From Taiwanofungus camphoratus (taxonomy: Eukaryota > Basidiomycota > Agaricomycetes > Polyporales > Taiwanofungaceae): 64,000 nucleotides of DNA. Made by a program: the position numbers and the translations under genes. Below are positions 22,235 through 32,299 of the stretch, piece by piece. The DNA lies in NCBI GenBank assembly GCA_003999685.1, contig CP021225.1:1488001-1552000 (forward strand), in the 5' to 3' direction. The notes beneath the pieces were generated by a model. It had not been told where the DNA came from and did not search any database. It was given only the letters and a program-made list of their open reading frames with translations. Every line of letters begins with the position of its first letter. Position 1 is the first letter of the stretch.

Positions 22235-22916
22235 TCAACAAGTGACAAGCGAACTGTGTGAGGCCAATACCAACCTGACGATGACCATTAGAATAGACGA
22301 GCGATGAAGCCAACACTTCCGAAGACACTCACGGGTGCGAAAGGTGTGGTCATATGCTTCTCGACTGCAAGCATAAGCACAGAGATGATAAGCGTGGCAG
22401 TGATGAACATTTCGATGAAGACTCCCTGCGCAGGGTTCACTCCTTGCCCCAAGAATGTACTGTAGAGCACCAGCTATCGAAGTTGAAAGATGAGTAAAGA
22501 CGACGATGTGAGATGCACGAACTTTGACGCGAGAGGGCCTGGCGTCAAGGCTAAGACTATCGCAGCGGCCGTAATCCCACCAGCCAATTGAGCTATGCAG
22601 TACAAGACAAAGCGGACTGGCCCTATGATTCCGGTAAGGAGTAATGCTAAACTGACGTTGGGGAGGCCGCCCGTAATCCGGAAAAAAACAGCCAGGCTGA
22701 CACAAGCAAGCTAAAGCCCATTGACAGGGATATGTACATGATCCGCTCAATGTTAGAAGAGGTCGAAGGACTGCTTCCAGCTTCACCCTGAGACGCCTGG
22801 ATGCCGCCAAACGCGAGGAGTAAGAAAACGGTCGTGCCGATGTAGTCAAGTAATACCGCCATGCTGTCACTAGTAAAAGTAGCGAAAATTGACGGCGAGG
22901 GCTCCGTTGCTGCCAT
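22235..22916 (-). pseudogene. Truncated aquaporin (MIP family)
   Basis: The translation shows MIP membrane segments: LLDYIGTTVFLLLAFGGIQAS, then FRITGG, the third-helix region IAQLAGGITAAAIVLALTPG, then GVNPAQGVFIEMFITATLI and LMLAVEKH, and after an intron VGIGL. This is the fungal water-channel type. It has three defects. A frame change falls at a run of seven T near 22,680. The first NPA loop is shortened and reads L-P-N-V-S. The gene stops soon after VGIGLTQFACHLL, so the second NPA and the last helices are missing. The ATG at 22,916 begins a normal-looking N-terminus. The missing 3' part abuts the missing 3' part of the tannase pseudogene. Confidence 0.8.
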
Positions 22917-23315
22917 AATGGATTCTCTGTCGGAGCTTCCTCTGCTTTTTAGAATAAAAAGATATCAGATGTCGATGAGACTTCTGCAATCATTTCATTT
23001 ACGGCATGGGTGTAACATTGTTGTGGTGCGGCTGACTACTGGCACTGAGACTGGCAGTCCCAATCCTAACTCCTCAAGACTCGAATTGACCTCAAGCTGA
23101 TCGCGAATATATACCCGTGTCCATGGCCCCGGGTCCGCATGCACTGCAAGCTAAGCAACGTTTGGGATCTGCAAAATTGTTTGCAACTAGAAGGTGGTAG
23201 GCGTATTTGTGAAGTATCAGCACGGCATAAACCATACCAGTCCCTGCGGCCATCACATGATGAATTATCGTCGAAAGGTACGGGAGACATCCTGCAAGTA
23301 GCTCACAACATACAG

Positions 23316-24097
23316 TCAATCCAAGTAACCCCTTGACCTACTCTTTTTGACTGCACTGCGTTTATCCTTGTCGGCCCTGCGTCTATTCTTCTCAGCCCGC
23401 GCATGTCTCTGGACACGCTCTTTCTGCTGATCTGAAGGTTCGTTCACCAGGGATGTCGACGATGCAGAAAGGACAAGGGCATGAAGCTATATAAGCGAGT
23501 CGGTCGTGAGATATTACGAACGTCATTAAGCACTTAACGTACTTTTGACAAACAGTCTTGCACGTTCTGCGCCTGCGAACGATATACTGTAGAGGTGATT
23601 TGAATTGACTGTGTAGAAGACACATAAAATGGCTTAAGAACAATGATGGAGTCACTACTGCTCGGTTTCCAAACAGCAGCTCAACTACAGACCGTTTTCT
23701 TGAGATGTTCAGTAGCCCACATTGGGATCCATGAAGAATTAAGCGGACACCTGAGGGTCGCTTTTGTGTTCACCTTGTTCACATTCTTGTTTCCAATGAA
23801 AGTAAGGCTCAAGAGCCAGACGTAGTTTAGTAAAGTGCAGACCTGCCCTCCTGGTCCTGAGCTTCTAGAATAGGTGAGATCCACGAGAGACTTCGGGATA
23901 TCTCGCGTCTTGAACTCGGCTAGCCATGCACGAGCCTGTGCATTGTTAGCGGGCGTGTCGAGAGTAGCGATAGACGGTGGAGGCCGGGGGATGGAGGTCG
24001 GGCCAGTATGCAGTGTGGTTCTCCGCATCATAGTATAGCGGTGAAATGACTCAGCTATGGTGAAGTACCTTAGTGCCGCACAGCTATGTCCCAGCAT
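23316..24097 (-). CDS. Mitochondrial ICT1/Pth4-like peptidyl-tRNA hydrolase (RF-1 domain)
   Basis: It belongs to the class I release-factor superfamily. ICT1-type members have the GGQ hydrolase domain without codon-recognition domains and rescue stalled mitochondrial ribosomes. Exons on the minus strand are 24097-23843, 23785-23693, 23608-23543 and 23486-23316, giving 194 aa with all phases consistent. The motif SSGPGGQ|NVNKVNT is split by intron 1. The C-terminal tail is strongly basic (EKNRRRADKDKRSAVKKSRSR), as expected for a ribosome-entry tail. The first 30 residues (basic, no acidic residue until AES) could be a mitochondrial presequence. An alternative start is the MM pair about 22 residues later. 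Confidence 0.9.
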
Positions 24098-24974
24098 CTT
24101 GTAGGCCCATGTATAGCGTATTGACCAGCTGCAGCAAGTAACATAGAGTAGACAAATGGTTCACTAGTAGTGGCCACTGAAAGATGCTGCCGCAAATGCT
24201 CCCAAAACGCGCGTATCATGTGATTGGACGCGCCAGTACTGTTCCGGGTACTATGCATTCACCAGCTTTGTACAATGGCCTCCCAAGCACTGCAAGCTTC
24301 AGAAAACCTCAAGAAACTTGTTATACATATGGATCTGGTAATACTCTAGTGGAATATCAAATTCAGGTAGTAGAAATTTTGTTGTAGCTGTCTTTCAAGG
24401 CAAAAATGCATCAAAATGAGTCCTGGTATGGCCAGTAATTGATTGAGATAAGCAGATCTAGTCCCATCCTGCTCACTATTCCTCCTAAAAATTTCAGTAA
24501 ACCAGGGCTTCATGCTTTTCATTTGAACCTGCTACTTAATGGAACAATCAACTGGCAATTTATTGTATTCAAAACAAAACATTGAGCAGGCATGACAAAC
24601 AGCAGCTACATTGCTCAGAAAGAGAATCATGCTAGATAATTCGAATGCACTCACACTTAATGGCTGTTGACCTGCCGAAGAAGCCGAGTATTAGCCATAC
24701 TGTGACATATTGTGACAAAATTTTGCAATACACTTTCAAAGTGCACTGTTGTCTTGGTACTGTTCTGACATATTCTTTTTGTCATTTTGTACAAATGCTA
24801 GTAGACAGTCCTGTAGCTAAGACCTTTTTCTATCCATTGCTCAAATTCTGAGGTCATAAGATAATGTTGTTGTGGAGTTATTCACAATTTACAGAAAATT
24901 GTACAAAGCTGGTGAATGTATAGTAAAACCCATGGTGAGATTATGACAGTTCACCTGATCGTCATGATACACTT

Positions 24975-25021
24975 AGCTAGTTAGCTTGCCATATAGAGTA
25001 GGTATGGCAAGCTAACTAGCT
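24975..25021. repeat. Perfect 19-bp inverted repeat (hairpin)
   Basis: The arms AGCTAGTTAGCTTGCCATA (24,975-24,993) and TATGGCAAGCTAACTAGCT (25,003-25,021) are exact reverse complements around a 9-base loop. No TSD is obvious. No U-run follows, so it is not a simple terminator. Confidence 0.8.
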
Positions 25022-25376
25022 TGCTTTGCTCAAATCCCTTACACTGCCAGAAATATGGCAGTCACTACCCACACCTTCTCTGTTATAGTAATATTCATAT
25101 TTTTGTAGAAATGCAACTTTTTTTGTGTAGAAGTAGGACACTGAAATGAGTTTCCATTTTGAGTATTGCTGTTTTCAATTTCCACCTTGACTGTGTCTGT
25201 CACAGTAGTATCTTTTGCTTTTGAATTGCAATATCCCTCAAACTGCTCAGCATATCCATATTCTATTCTACTCATCAACACAGAGGGCATGATCAGAGTA
25301 TAGTCAGACATATGTAGTCAGCCTGTCCACTGAATAAGGGCATTGCTGAGATATTGAATAGAATTTTCAGTTTTTA

Positions 25377-25760
25377 TTATGACATTCAGACCTCCAATGT
25401 TTGTCAGGGTATCCTAGAAGTGCATAAGAGACCAAAAATAGATATTTTTAAAGCACAGAAAAGTATCAGACCTATCATCAAAGAGACCTAGCTTATGATT
25501 CTATGATAGAATGCCCTGAGATGACATTGGATAAGTGGTCTGGGCTAAATGGGACAGTGTGAGAGGCTCAAAAGTGTCTAATAATGGCTATAGTGCACAT
25601 TTAGAACTTAGCAGCTGAGATTTAGAGACTTTAAAGCTGTTTGCAGCTACTTTGGGAGAACTTTGTGAATATAGGCTTTAGAAGAGTTATAGGCTGCTTC
25701 ATAGGGTTTAAAAGCTCCTAAAATCACAATTCAGAGCCCAGAAGGCTTCAGGACTTATCA
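25377..25760 (+). repeat. Ancient R1 relic (copy D)
   Basis: The tail, about 25,690-25,760, aligns with the R1 right end, including the words AAAGCTCCTAAAATCACAAT and GGACTTATCA. The left part, 25,377-25,510, aligns with 2736-2870. All CpG sites of the young copies are lost. It is the oldest of the R1 copies here. Confidence 0.7.
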
Positions 25761-26420
25761 GCAGCCCTCTTGGTCTGAGCATACTTGCTGGTCTTTCAGC
25801 CACTCACAGCTGTCAGCCAAGGGCTTTGCAAAATTGTTTTTTGTATAATTATAAAAAGTGCTATAAACCATGTTAAGACAATAACTATTATTAACAGTTA
25901 TTGACATGTTTTAAACAAGTTATATACTAGTTAAATAAAACTAAGAATATTGATCTCTTTTTGCAAATTCACTAACTGTAGGATACTGACATTGCTCACT
26001 GTGCAATGATCCATGGATCTAAGTTCTGTATAGGTTGTGCATCACAGCCTTGAGTTGGTCTAAGCCAATAAAGGACCAGAAACACCATTTGAAATGTTAT
26101 AGTCATGCCTATATTACAGATATGCACAGATTTTATCATCAGATGCATAGCAATAGGTATTGAGCCATTCTCCCTTATTCAACTGCAAAAATGTGCACTC
26201 AGTTGGCCTTGCATCTCTTGCAGACACCCTATGTCTCTCAAGTTTTGAACACCTCATTTTCAGCCTTCAGTTTTTGATATAATTTAAAACATGTTTTTAG
26301 CTATGTTAATAACCACCTTGTCAAAAACTAAGTAGTTTTATCCAGAATAGTATTAGAAATAACTGTTGTACTTTCAACCTGTTTGGCATTTTTCAATGAA
26401 ACAAAAGAATCTACTGCATG

Positions 26421-26778
26421 TAGTGTTGCAATTAAGCCAAGTTGAACTCAAAACTCAACTCAACTTAACTTACATATCAAGTTCATAAACTTAGACATTC
26501 AAGTTGAATCAAGTAACTCATTCCACAATTCAATGAGTTGTTTCTGATAAGCATGACCTCATACAGTGATTGACCAGTTTGCTGTTTCAGCTGCATCCTA
26601 TATAAGCATCAGCAGTCCAAACTTTACACATGAGCTGAGACATGAAAAATGTCCTCCAGTGCTTGAATTCTATTGACTTCCTGACACAGCCTGGTTTCAC
26701 CCTAACTCACAAGTAGATTTTTGAGTTTTGTCAAGTTTATGACTCAACTCAACTCAAATTCAACTCATTGCAACACTA
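26421..26778. mobile_element. hAT-type MITE, 358 bp
   Basis: The ends are TAGTGTTGCAA and TTGCAACACTA, a hAT-like terminal inverted repeat. They are flanked by an 8-bp duplication with one mismatch: ACTGCATG at 26,413-26,420 and ACTACATG at 26,779-26,786. The interior is rich in CAACT/AGTTG words and has no transposase, so it is non-autonomous. Confidence 0.75.
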
Positions 26779-27125
26779 ACTACATGGTTGTTTCCACATA
26801 TCATATTAAAACTCATATACTTGACATTCACAGATTTTCTGGTAATAAAAGAAAGAATAACATTGATAGAGCAGCAATCCCTAAATGTGAAGACAATACA
26901 ATTCCTGCACATGCATCTGAGTGGCAGTCAGAGGAATGATGTGATGAAAGAATGGGTTCATAGCCATCACAATAGCATATAATTGCCAAGACAACCACAA
27001 TGATTTCTTGGTGGACCTGGGTTTTGCCATCTATTGCATTGTATGGTTCCCTTGCCAAGAATGCAGACTGGATATTTTATCACTTGTGTGTACCGGCACA
27101 TGAGCAATGGAGGCAAAACAAAAGC

Positions 27126-27206
27126 TGAACCCGACCCGGATTGAACGGATGACCTTGAGGACTTCCACAACTGGAATCTCACGCGCTACCACTGTGCCAC
27201 GGGTTC
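27126..27206 (-). tRNA. tRNA-Trp (CCA) with a 9-nt intron
   Basis: Read on the minus strand, acceptor GAACCCG pairs with CGGGTTC, followed by discriminator A. The D-arm is GCAC/GCGC and the T-arm has loop TTCAATC. The anticodon loop TTCCAGT is interrupted after the base following CCA by nine bases, TTGTGGAAG. The intron TGG can pair with the anticodon, as in other eukaryotic tRNA-Trp precursors. The sequence matches the general eukaryotic tRNA-Trp pattern. There is one A-C mismatch in the D-stem (12-23) and one at 31-39. It may be functional or slightly decayed. Confidence 0.8.
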
Positions 27207-27323
27207 CTTAGCTGACGTCGGTTAGTAATAAATAAGTCCTACGGTGAATACTAGTAATTGAAGCGATTCCCTGTTTTGCTTCCGGTAGTTGCTGCTTGCG
27301 AACGCTGCGTCTCATTCTGAGAA

Positions 27324-28621
27324 ATGGTCTCGATAACGGTTTCTGCTGCTGGGCGAGTCGGACTTGCTCGGGGGCTCCCTATTACAGTTTCACTTCCAGA
27401 CAAAAGCCTCGAAGACACGACAGTAGCTGATGTGAAAGCGTTCGTAGCCGCGAAGTTCCCAAAGGCAAGTTAACATCATCCGAACCAGAGGAAATAACTC
27501 ATATTATATTATGGTCTAGTTCTACGTATCGCGGCAAAAGATCTCGTTGAAAGGAGAGAAAAAACCGCTCAGCGATGTGACGATCCTCAAGGACGCTGGC
27601 GTGGTGGAGGGGGGCGAATTGACCGTCAAGGACTTGGGACCTCAGATTGGTTGGCGTACGGTATACTTAGTGGAATACGTAGGTTTATGCAACTCGCTCT
27701 GATAGTTAAACAGGCCTTCACCTCGCAAGCAGGCTGGACCCTTGATCATACACCCTCTGATATATCACTACCCCAAAGTGTTCTATGGCGGACAAGTGCA
27801 GCACAGCACACTACAAAAGTACGTATTATCCTGAATGTACTACTGAGACCTACGTAACTTACTAGGCTGAAGATACGTCTACGTCATGGTACTTCTGCAC
27901 TTCCTCAAGCGTGAAGCGGAGACGTTGTTTGTGCATCGCTTTTCTCATGGAACTATGCCTTTCTTCAATATTTTCAAAAAGTAAGCACTCCATCTGACCT
28001 ATGTTGCGTGTCCAAATCTAAAGCTACAAATCCACCTTTGAATTGAAGTTCAGGACATTATTGGGTCCTTAGCGGGGTCGCCCTCGCGTATGCAGTCTAT
28101 AGCCCGACCTACTCTGCATTCTCTCCCTACATCTTGGCAACGAATCGCAGTAATCCCAACTTCCTCTTGGGCTGCGTGGGCCTCTGGATGGTACGTGGCC
28201 TCGTAATATGTCTGTACCTCGCCCATTTTGACTTAAATGTTATGGCACACAGTTTGCGGAGCTCTCCAATCTTCATACTCACCTCACTCTGCGCACGCTA
28301 CGCCCTGCAGGGACAACAGTGCGTGCCATTCCCCATGGGTATGGCTTTTCGGTGGTGTCATACCCCAACTACTTTTTCGAGAGCTTATCGTGGGTCGCGA
28401 TTGCTATAATGACCGGTAGCTATGCTGGTAAGCCTTTTTGGTGGCGATGACAGTCCAAGTAATGCTCAATCGTATGCCCACACTACGTAGCGTGGCTCTT
28501 CGTGGTAGTGGGGACATGGACGATGGCGGTATGGGCAGTCAGAAAGCACAGGAATTACAAGAAGGAATTCGGCAAAGACTTCCCAAGTGACAGGAAGGCC
28601 ATCTTTCCCTTCATCCTTTGA
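27324..28621 (+). CDS. TSC13: Very-long-chain enoyl-CoA reductase, ER membrane (TSC13-like)
   Basis: This enzyme catalyses the last step of the ER fatty-acid elongation cycle (trans-2-enoyl-CoA to acyl-CoA) and so supplies sphingolipid acyl chains. Seven exons (27324-27464, 27520-27678, 27733-27818, 27873-27980, 28049-28190, 28253-28427, 28491-28621) give 313 aa. The N-terminal 80 residues are ubiquitin-like (SLEDTTVADVKAFVAAKFPKF), as in the family. The middle has the AGPLIIHPLIYHYPKVFYGG region. The C-terminal steroid 5-alpha-reductase domain has SYPNYFFESLSW, where the family's catalytic Tyr lies, and a short basic tail. Intron 1 starts with GC (AAG|GCAAGT), a GC-AG intron. It ends 167 bp from the convergent ARV1 gene. 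Confidence 0.95.
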
Positions 28622-28788
28622 CAGAAGCTTGTCGACCTTGGGCAAACTAGCCTTGATTGCAGTATCTACACGAGTATTTGTCTTCGCGCCCATTATCCAC
28701 TCCATGCGGTGCTCTCTTGCTGTCGTCTATTTTGATACACTTACTTATCATCGATACATCGACGTCATATCTGCATGCATTGATCGGA

Positions 28789-30338
28789 TCAAGGTATGCT
28801 GTACGCCAGCCACATTTCCCCTGCCAACTCCTCGTCGCCACCGAGCGCAGCGCCTACCCATCTGCTGACTGAAGCGGCCACAACGGTTTTAATAGCCCAA
28901 CCTGCGAGAACTATCATAGTTGTGAAGCATGGATGACAATCCAGCACGACTGGGCAAACCAGCACGCTGTTAGCCTTTGAGACTCGATCGTGGCGCGGAC
29001 GACAAGTAATTCCGACTTGAAACTAATTACTTCATGACCACTCGGTTCTGACTTACCTCTCAGCCCGAATCCCGCGGACATGCCACCCAGGACATTGCGT
29101 ATGACCCATTCACGATCCAGCTTGTCTTCGTCAAGAACGTTCAAGGCACGTACAATGAATGGGTGCGTGAACGTTCCCCCACTGAAAGGAGGGTGCTGGA
29201 GTGAGGGAGTCGAGGAACCAGGACGCCAAATGGAGAGGAGAAAGAGTAGAAAAAGCTTTGTCAGGGAAGAGTACAATAGAGTGAGAGAGATATGCGAATA
29301 TCTGCGGGACTGCGATCAGGTGGAGATCCAGAAATTTCACAATCGTTTTCCATGGAACTAACGGACCTGAATTCCTGCCGAATTCCAGGCGTCTGTATAG
29401 CCACTTGGAGATGAGGTTTGAATGAATGCAGCCAATTGAGGCAGGTGAGGACCAGGTAACATGCTAGTATAATACCCGCATGAAAAGCAACCGTCTCTGA
29501 ACGTCCAAAAGTAGTGCGCAACATTCTTTTAGACCGTATCCAAACACATGGTAGGACTGGAAGACTTACCAACTAGACAGCCAGCGAAGATCCGGATGAA
29601 GCCCTCTATTGCATCGTTGGTCCAACTGGCAATGTCACCCTCTAATCCGTCAAATGAGCTGGCTGAGCCTAAAACATGTTGGTCAGTACTGCCCCATTGC
29701 ACACCACCACTGCGTTCACAACACGTACTCAAGTGCGTCCACCTTATGACTTCAATCACCGTTAGCGCCAGCCTGTCGATTCTAGAATGAAACAAACGCA
29801 CAGGCATCAACTGTGACGAGCGCAGCGCCGAGTTCCAGGATCAATAACCACCTAGCCTATTCTTACAATCATTCTATCGACATACATTTGAACGCTATAC
29901 CGATTGTTTTCTCGTACCTGTTCCATACTGCGGTTGGGCGGTCCATTATCATTTCCTGTTTGTGGCATTGTCCCCCAAGTCCCAGTCTCCTGCTCACACC
30001 CATTCGAAGTAACTATGGTGCTCGAAATCCCGACTTGCCCGACCTTTCGTGCTCCAAGACCTCTGTTGAACAGGAGATGGCGATAGACATCTCTTTTCAG
30101 CAGTATCAGGTCGAGGAGGAGCATCAACGTGTCGTGTTCGACATATAGATCTGCAAAAGCGTGACAGACAGTCTGTGAACATTCCCATTGAGGTGGAGAT
30201 CGAAGAATTCATCAGTTTGCAAACTAATTGAGTTCGAGGGCAACAGCTAACACACTGCTCCAAGCGAAGATTGTAAGCGGATTGATAGACAGTGTACAAA
30301 TATGGCGTAGGTTGTGTGCAGGTTGTGCAGATAGGCAT
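28789..30338 (-). CDS. ARV1: ARV1, ER sterol/GPI lipid homeostasis protein
   Basis: ARV1 is an ER membrane protein needed for sterol distribution and GPI-anchor/sphingolipid metabolism. Eight minus-strand exons (30338-30252, 30172-29918, 29856-29802, 29749-29729, 29662-29570, 29496-29367, 29301-29057, 28949-28789) stay in phase and give 348 aa. The N-terminal ARV1 homology domain begins MPICTTC and contains C-x2-C followed by FADLYVEHDTLMLLLDLILLKRDVYRHLLFNR, the family hallmark. Several hydrophobic segments follow (RWLLILELGAALVTVDAF, FHAGIILACYLVLTC, LTLLYSSLTKLFLLFLL). The C-terminal part is GGTFTHPFIVRALNVLDED and GWAIKTVVA. One exon is only 21 nt. The upstream sequence is taken as 5' UTR because MPICTTC is the conserved start. 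Confidence 0.93.
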
Positions 30339-30530
30339 AGGATTGGCGAGATTGAAGAAGACTGCGTAGGAGGTGTTGTTAGTACTCGGGGGAAGTTTCA
30401 GAAACCGCGCAGAGCCGTCACGTAGTCCAACTGCAACACAGACAGAGTTGGTAGGAGTTGGTGAACTCGAAAATGATTGAGACAAACCCAGTTGAGTAAT
30501 GCCACTAAACCGCAAACTATGGCATTGATA

Positions 30531-31096
30531 CTATGCCTTACCGGGGATGATGATGATGAAATCAGCATTTATATACCGCCACAAGCAAACTAGTGCTAAG
30601 ACGCGGTGTTACCCGGTATATACAATATAGTAGGTATTAGAATACGCCACTAATCTATACTACTTTCGAGTAACATTTTGAGGTTGGTGGGTGCTGTCGG
30701 GTTCGGTTGTGAGAGTAATACAGTAGATACATGTCTGACGGTCGTGTCTCTGTTGATAGGATCTGTCGTGCCTCACCGGGGAGTCGGCATAGAAGTCGGC
30801 AGGTAACGCAGAAGTAACACCGCTGTCACGCATGGACCGCTGCAAAACAATGCGAAACCACCCTTGGAATGCGTCCGAGGCGTGACTGACCGTGATCCCA
30901 GGCGTGACAATGGCCTGCAAATGCTCAGAAGGGAAAACTCAACGACTCATCCGTTGCTTTCGTTCAAGCTCGAAATGAAAGCAGATATGTAAAAACCTAT
31001 GTAAACATGAGATTTCTGAGGAAAACGACAGTATCTAAGTCAGATATCATGGGGGTGCCGACTTCTAGGGGGTGCCGACTCACCGGTGAGGCATAG
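30531..31096. mobile_element. MITE with CTATGCCT ends and TA target duplication, long copy
   Basis: The left end CTATGCCTTACCGGGG (30,531) and right end CCCCGGTGAGGCATAG type (..CACCGGTGAGGCATAG to 31,096) are inverted repeats flanked by TA. About 300 bp of the right part, from 30,790, matches the short copy at 34,304-34,599 at roughly 90%. A second copy of the terminal repeat occurs inside at 30,766-30,790, so this copy may be composite. No protein is encoded. The TA duplication suggests Tc1/mariner-type mobilisation. Confidence 0.7.
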
Positions 31097-32299
31097 TATG
31101 GAGCGGCGATAGAAGGGAAGGGTCTTAGTGCCATCTCCGCTGTGATAGAACACCTGAAAATCCCGGTAGAGGTCCAGTGCCAGGCACCCCGAAAAGTCGA
31201 CCTTTTGGACGGCGATGTACGATGCCATTCCCTGGAATTGGCGGGCTCGCCGGCATTCCTGCGGGCCCCGAAAATGGGTCCAGTGGCGAAAGGTTCGATC
31301 CCCGAAATCCCATATTGGAAAGGGTAAAGTCTGACATAGTGGCTTTAGCTAGATTCCATGAGTGAGAGGCACGAACACCCATGGAACAGCATCCAGCCGA
31401 GCGTCAACTGAGCTGACCACATCCATCATTAAGCCTGCAGTCAACCGTCTCCGAAGATAAGGTCCTGGTGGGTCATAAGAGAGGGATGCTAGAGGAACGG
31501 ACTGGCAGCGGTTTCGAGCCTGCAAAAGCTCTCATCAGGGGGCTTACCGCTACCCCAACCGCTCTCCCTTTCAGGGCCGTTTAGGTGTCTCCCACCTAAG
31601 CTTGATCCAGAAGCAGTAAATGTACTGTCCCCAAAGCAAGCAGGCAAGCAGATGGGGCGCACGACAGTAACATGACCTTCCGGCAGGGTGGTTTACAGGT
31701 TGGGTGGGGAGGAGTCAGGGGATGGAGGCTTCGTCCCAGGCTATACCCCTAAGCTGACTCCACCGCGGACGTCAAACCGAGCGTTTCCACCCGGCGCGAG
31801 GTTTCGTCGATAACCATGTGGCAACGACGAGGCTGGACTAGTGTACCCAGATGGCTAATCAGGGCAACGGACATTAGTTTTGGATTCCCGCCACCGACCG
31901 CTAGCCAGCAGCTTCTTAGACTCTTACTTCGATGCCCTCTGGAGTCTGGACATCGCGTTGATCAAAGAGGCGGCGTCGCGCAATAAACTGGTTGCGGAGG
32001 ACGAGGTGGAGGAGAACGTCAAGAGGGGACAGGATTCTTAAATTTAGCGATTACCATATACCTACTGTTCCCAGGAGCTCTCAGGGTTTTTTGAGGTTTA
32101 ATACTGAAAAATCCCAAAATGGGAGAGGTTACATGCAAAACCCCGAAAATGGCGATTTTGCAAACCCCGAAAAAGGTGTTGCGCGGAGCTCTATAGAGAT
32201 TTCAGGCGTCCTGCTGTGATCTACTACTTACGCGTGATCGGGCCGTCCTACAAACTACCATTTTCCCCATACAAGGGACAACCTTAACAGTCTGCTGAA
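31097..32299. other. Gene-free stretch between ARV1 and GET4
   Basis: I see no coding exons. CCCCGAAAA words recur (31,190, 31,264, 32,140, 32,165). On the minus strand at 31,500-31,560 there are weak A-box-like and good B-box-like words, but no tRNA fold. Confidence 0.4.

Larger units (their letters stand above)
24098..27125. other. AT-rich, CpG-poor gene-free stretch
   Basis: I recognise no gene. From about 24,965 to 27,090 I see no CG dinucleotide. Inside lie a perfect hairpin (24,975-25,021), an old R1 relic ending at 25,760 and a hAT-type MITE (26,421-26,778). This looks like aged repeat DNA eroded at CpG. Confidence 0.6.

Noticed and set aside
24395-27090. Contaminating foreign DNA because of the different base composition
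   Set aside because: It contains an R1 relic that matches copies elsewhere in the window, so it belongs to this genome.
30660-30920. Open frame on the minus strand with a similar frame at 34,245-34,487
   Set aside because: The similarity is explained by the shared MITE sequence, which is non-coding; the frames differ in length and phase.
31290-31305. Possible tRNA from the word GGTTCGATCCC
   Set aside because: The bases around it do not form a T-stem or acceptor stem.
31500-31560. tRNA or SINE on the minus strand, based on a good B-box-like word (GGCTCGAAACC) and an A-box-like word
   Set aside because: Acceptor, anticodon and T stems do not pair, and I see no second copy, so it is most likely chance.
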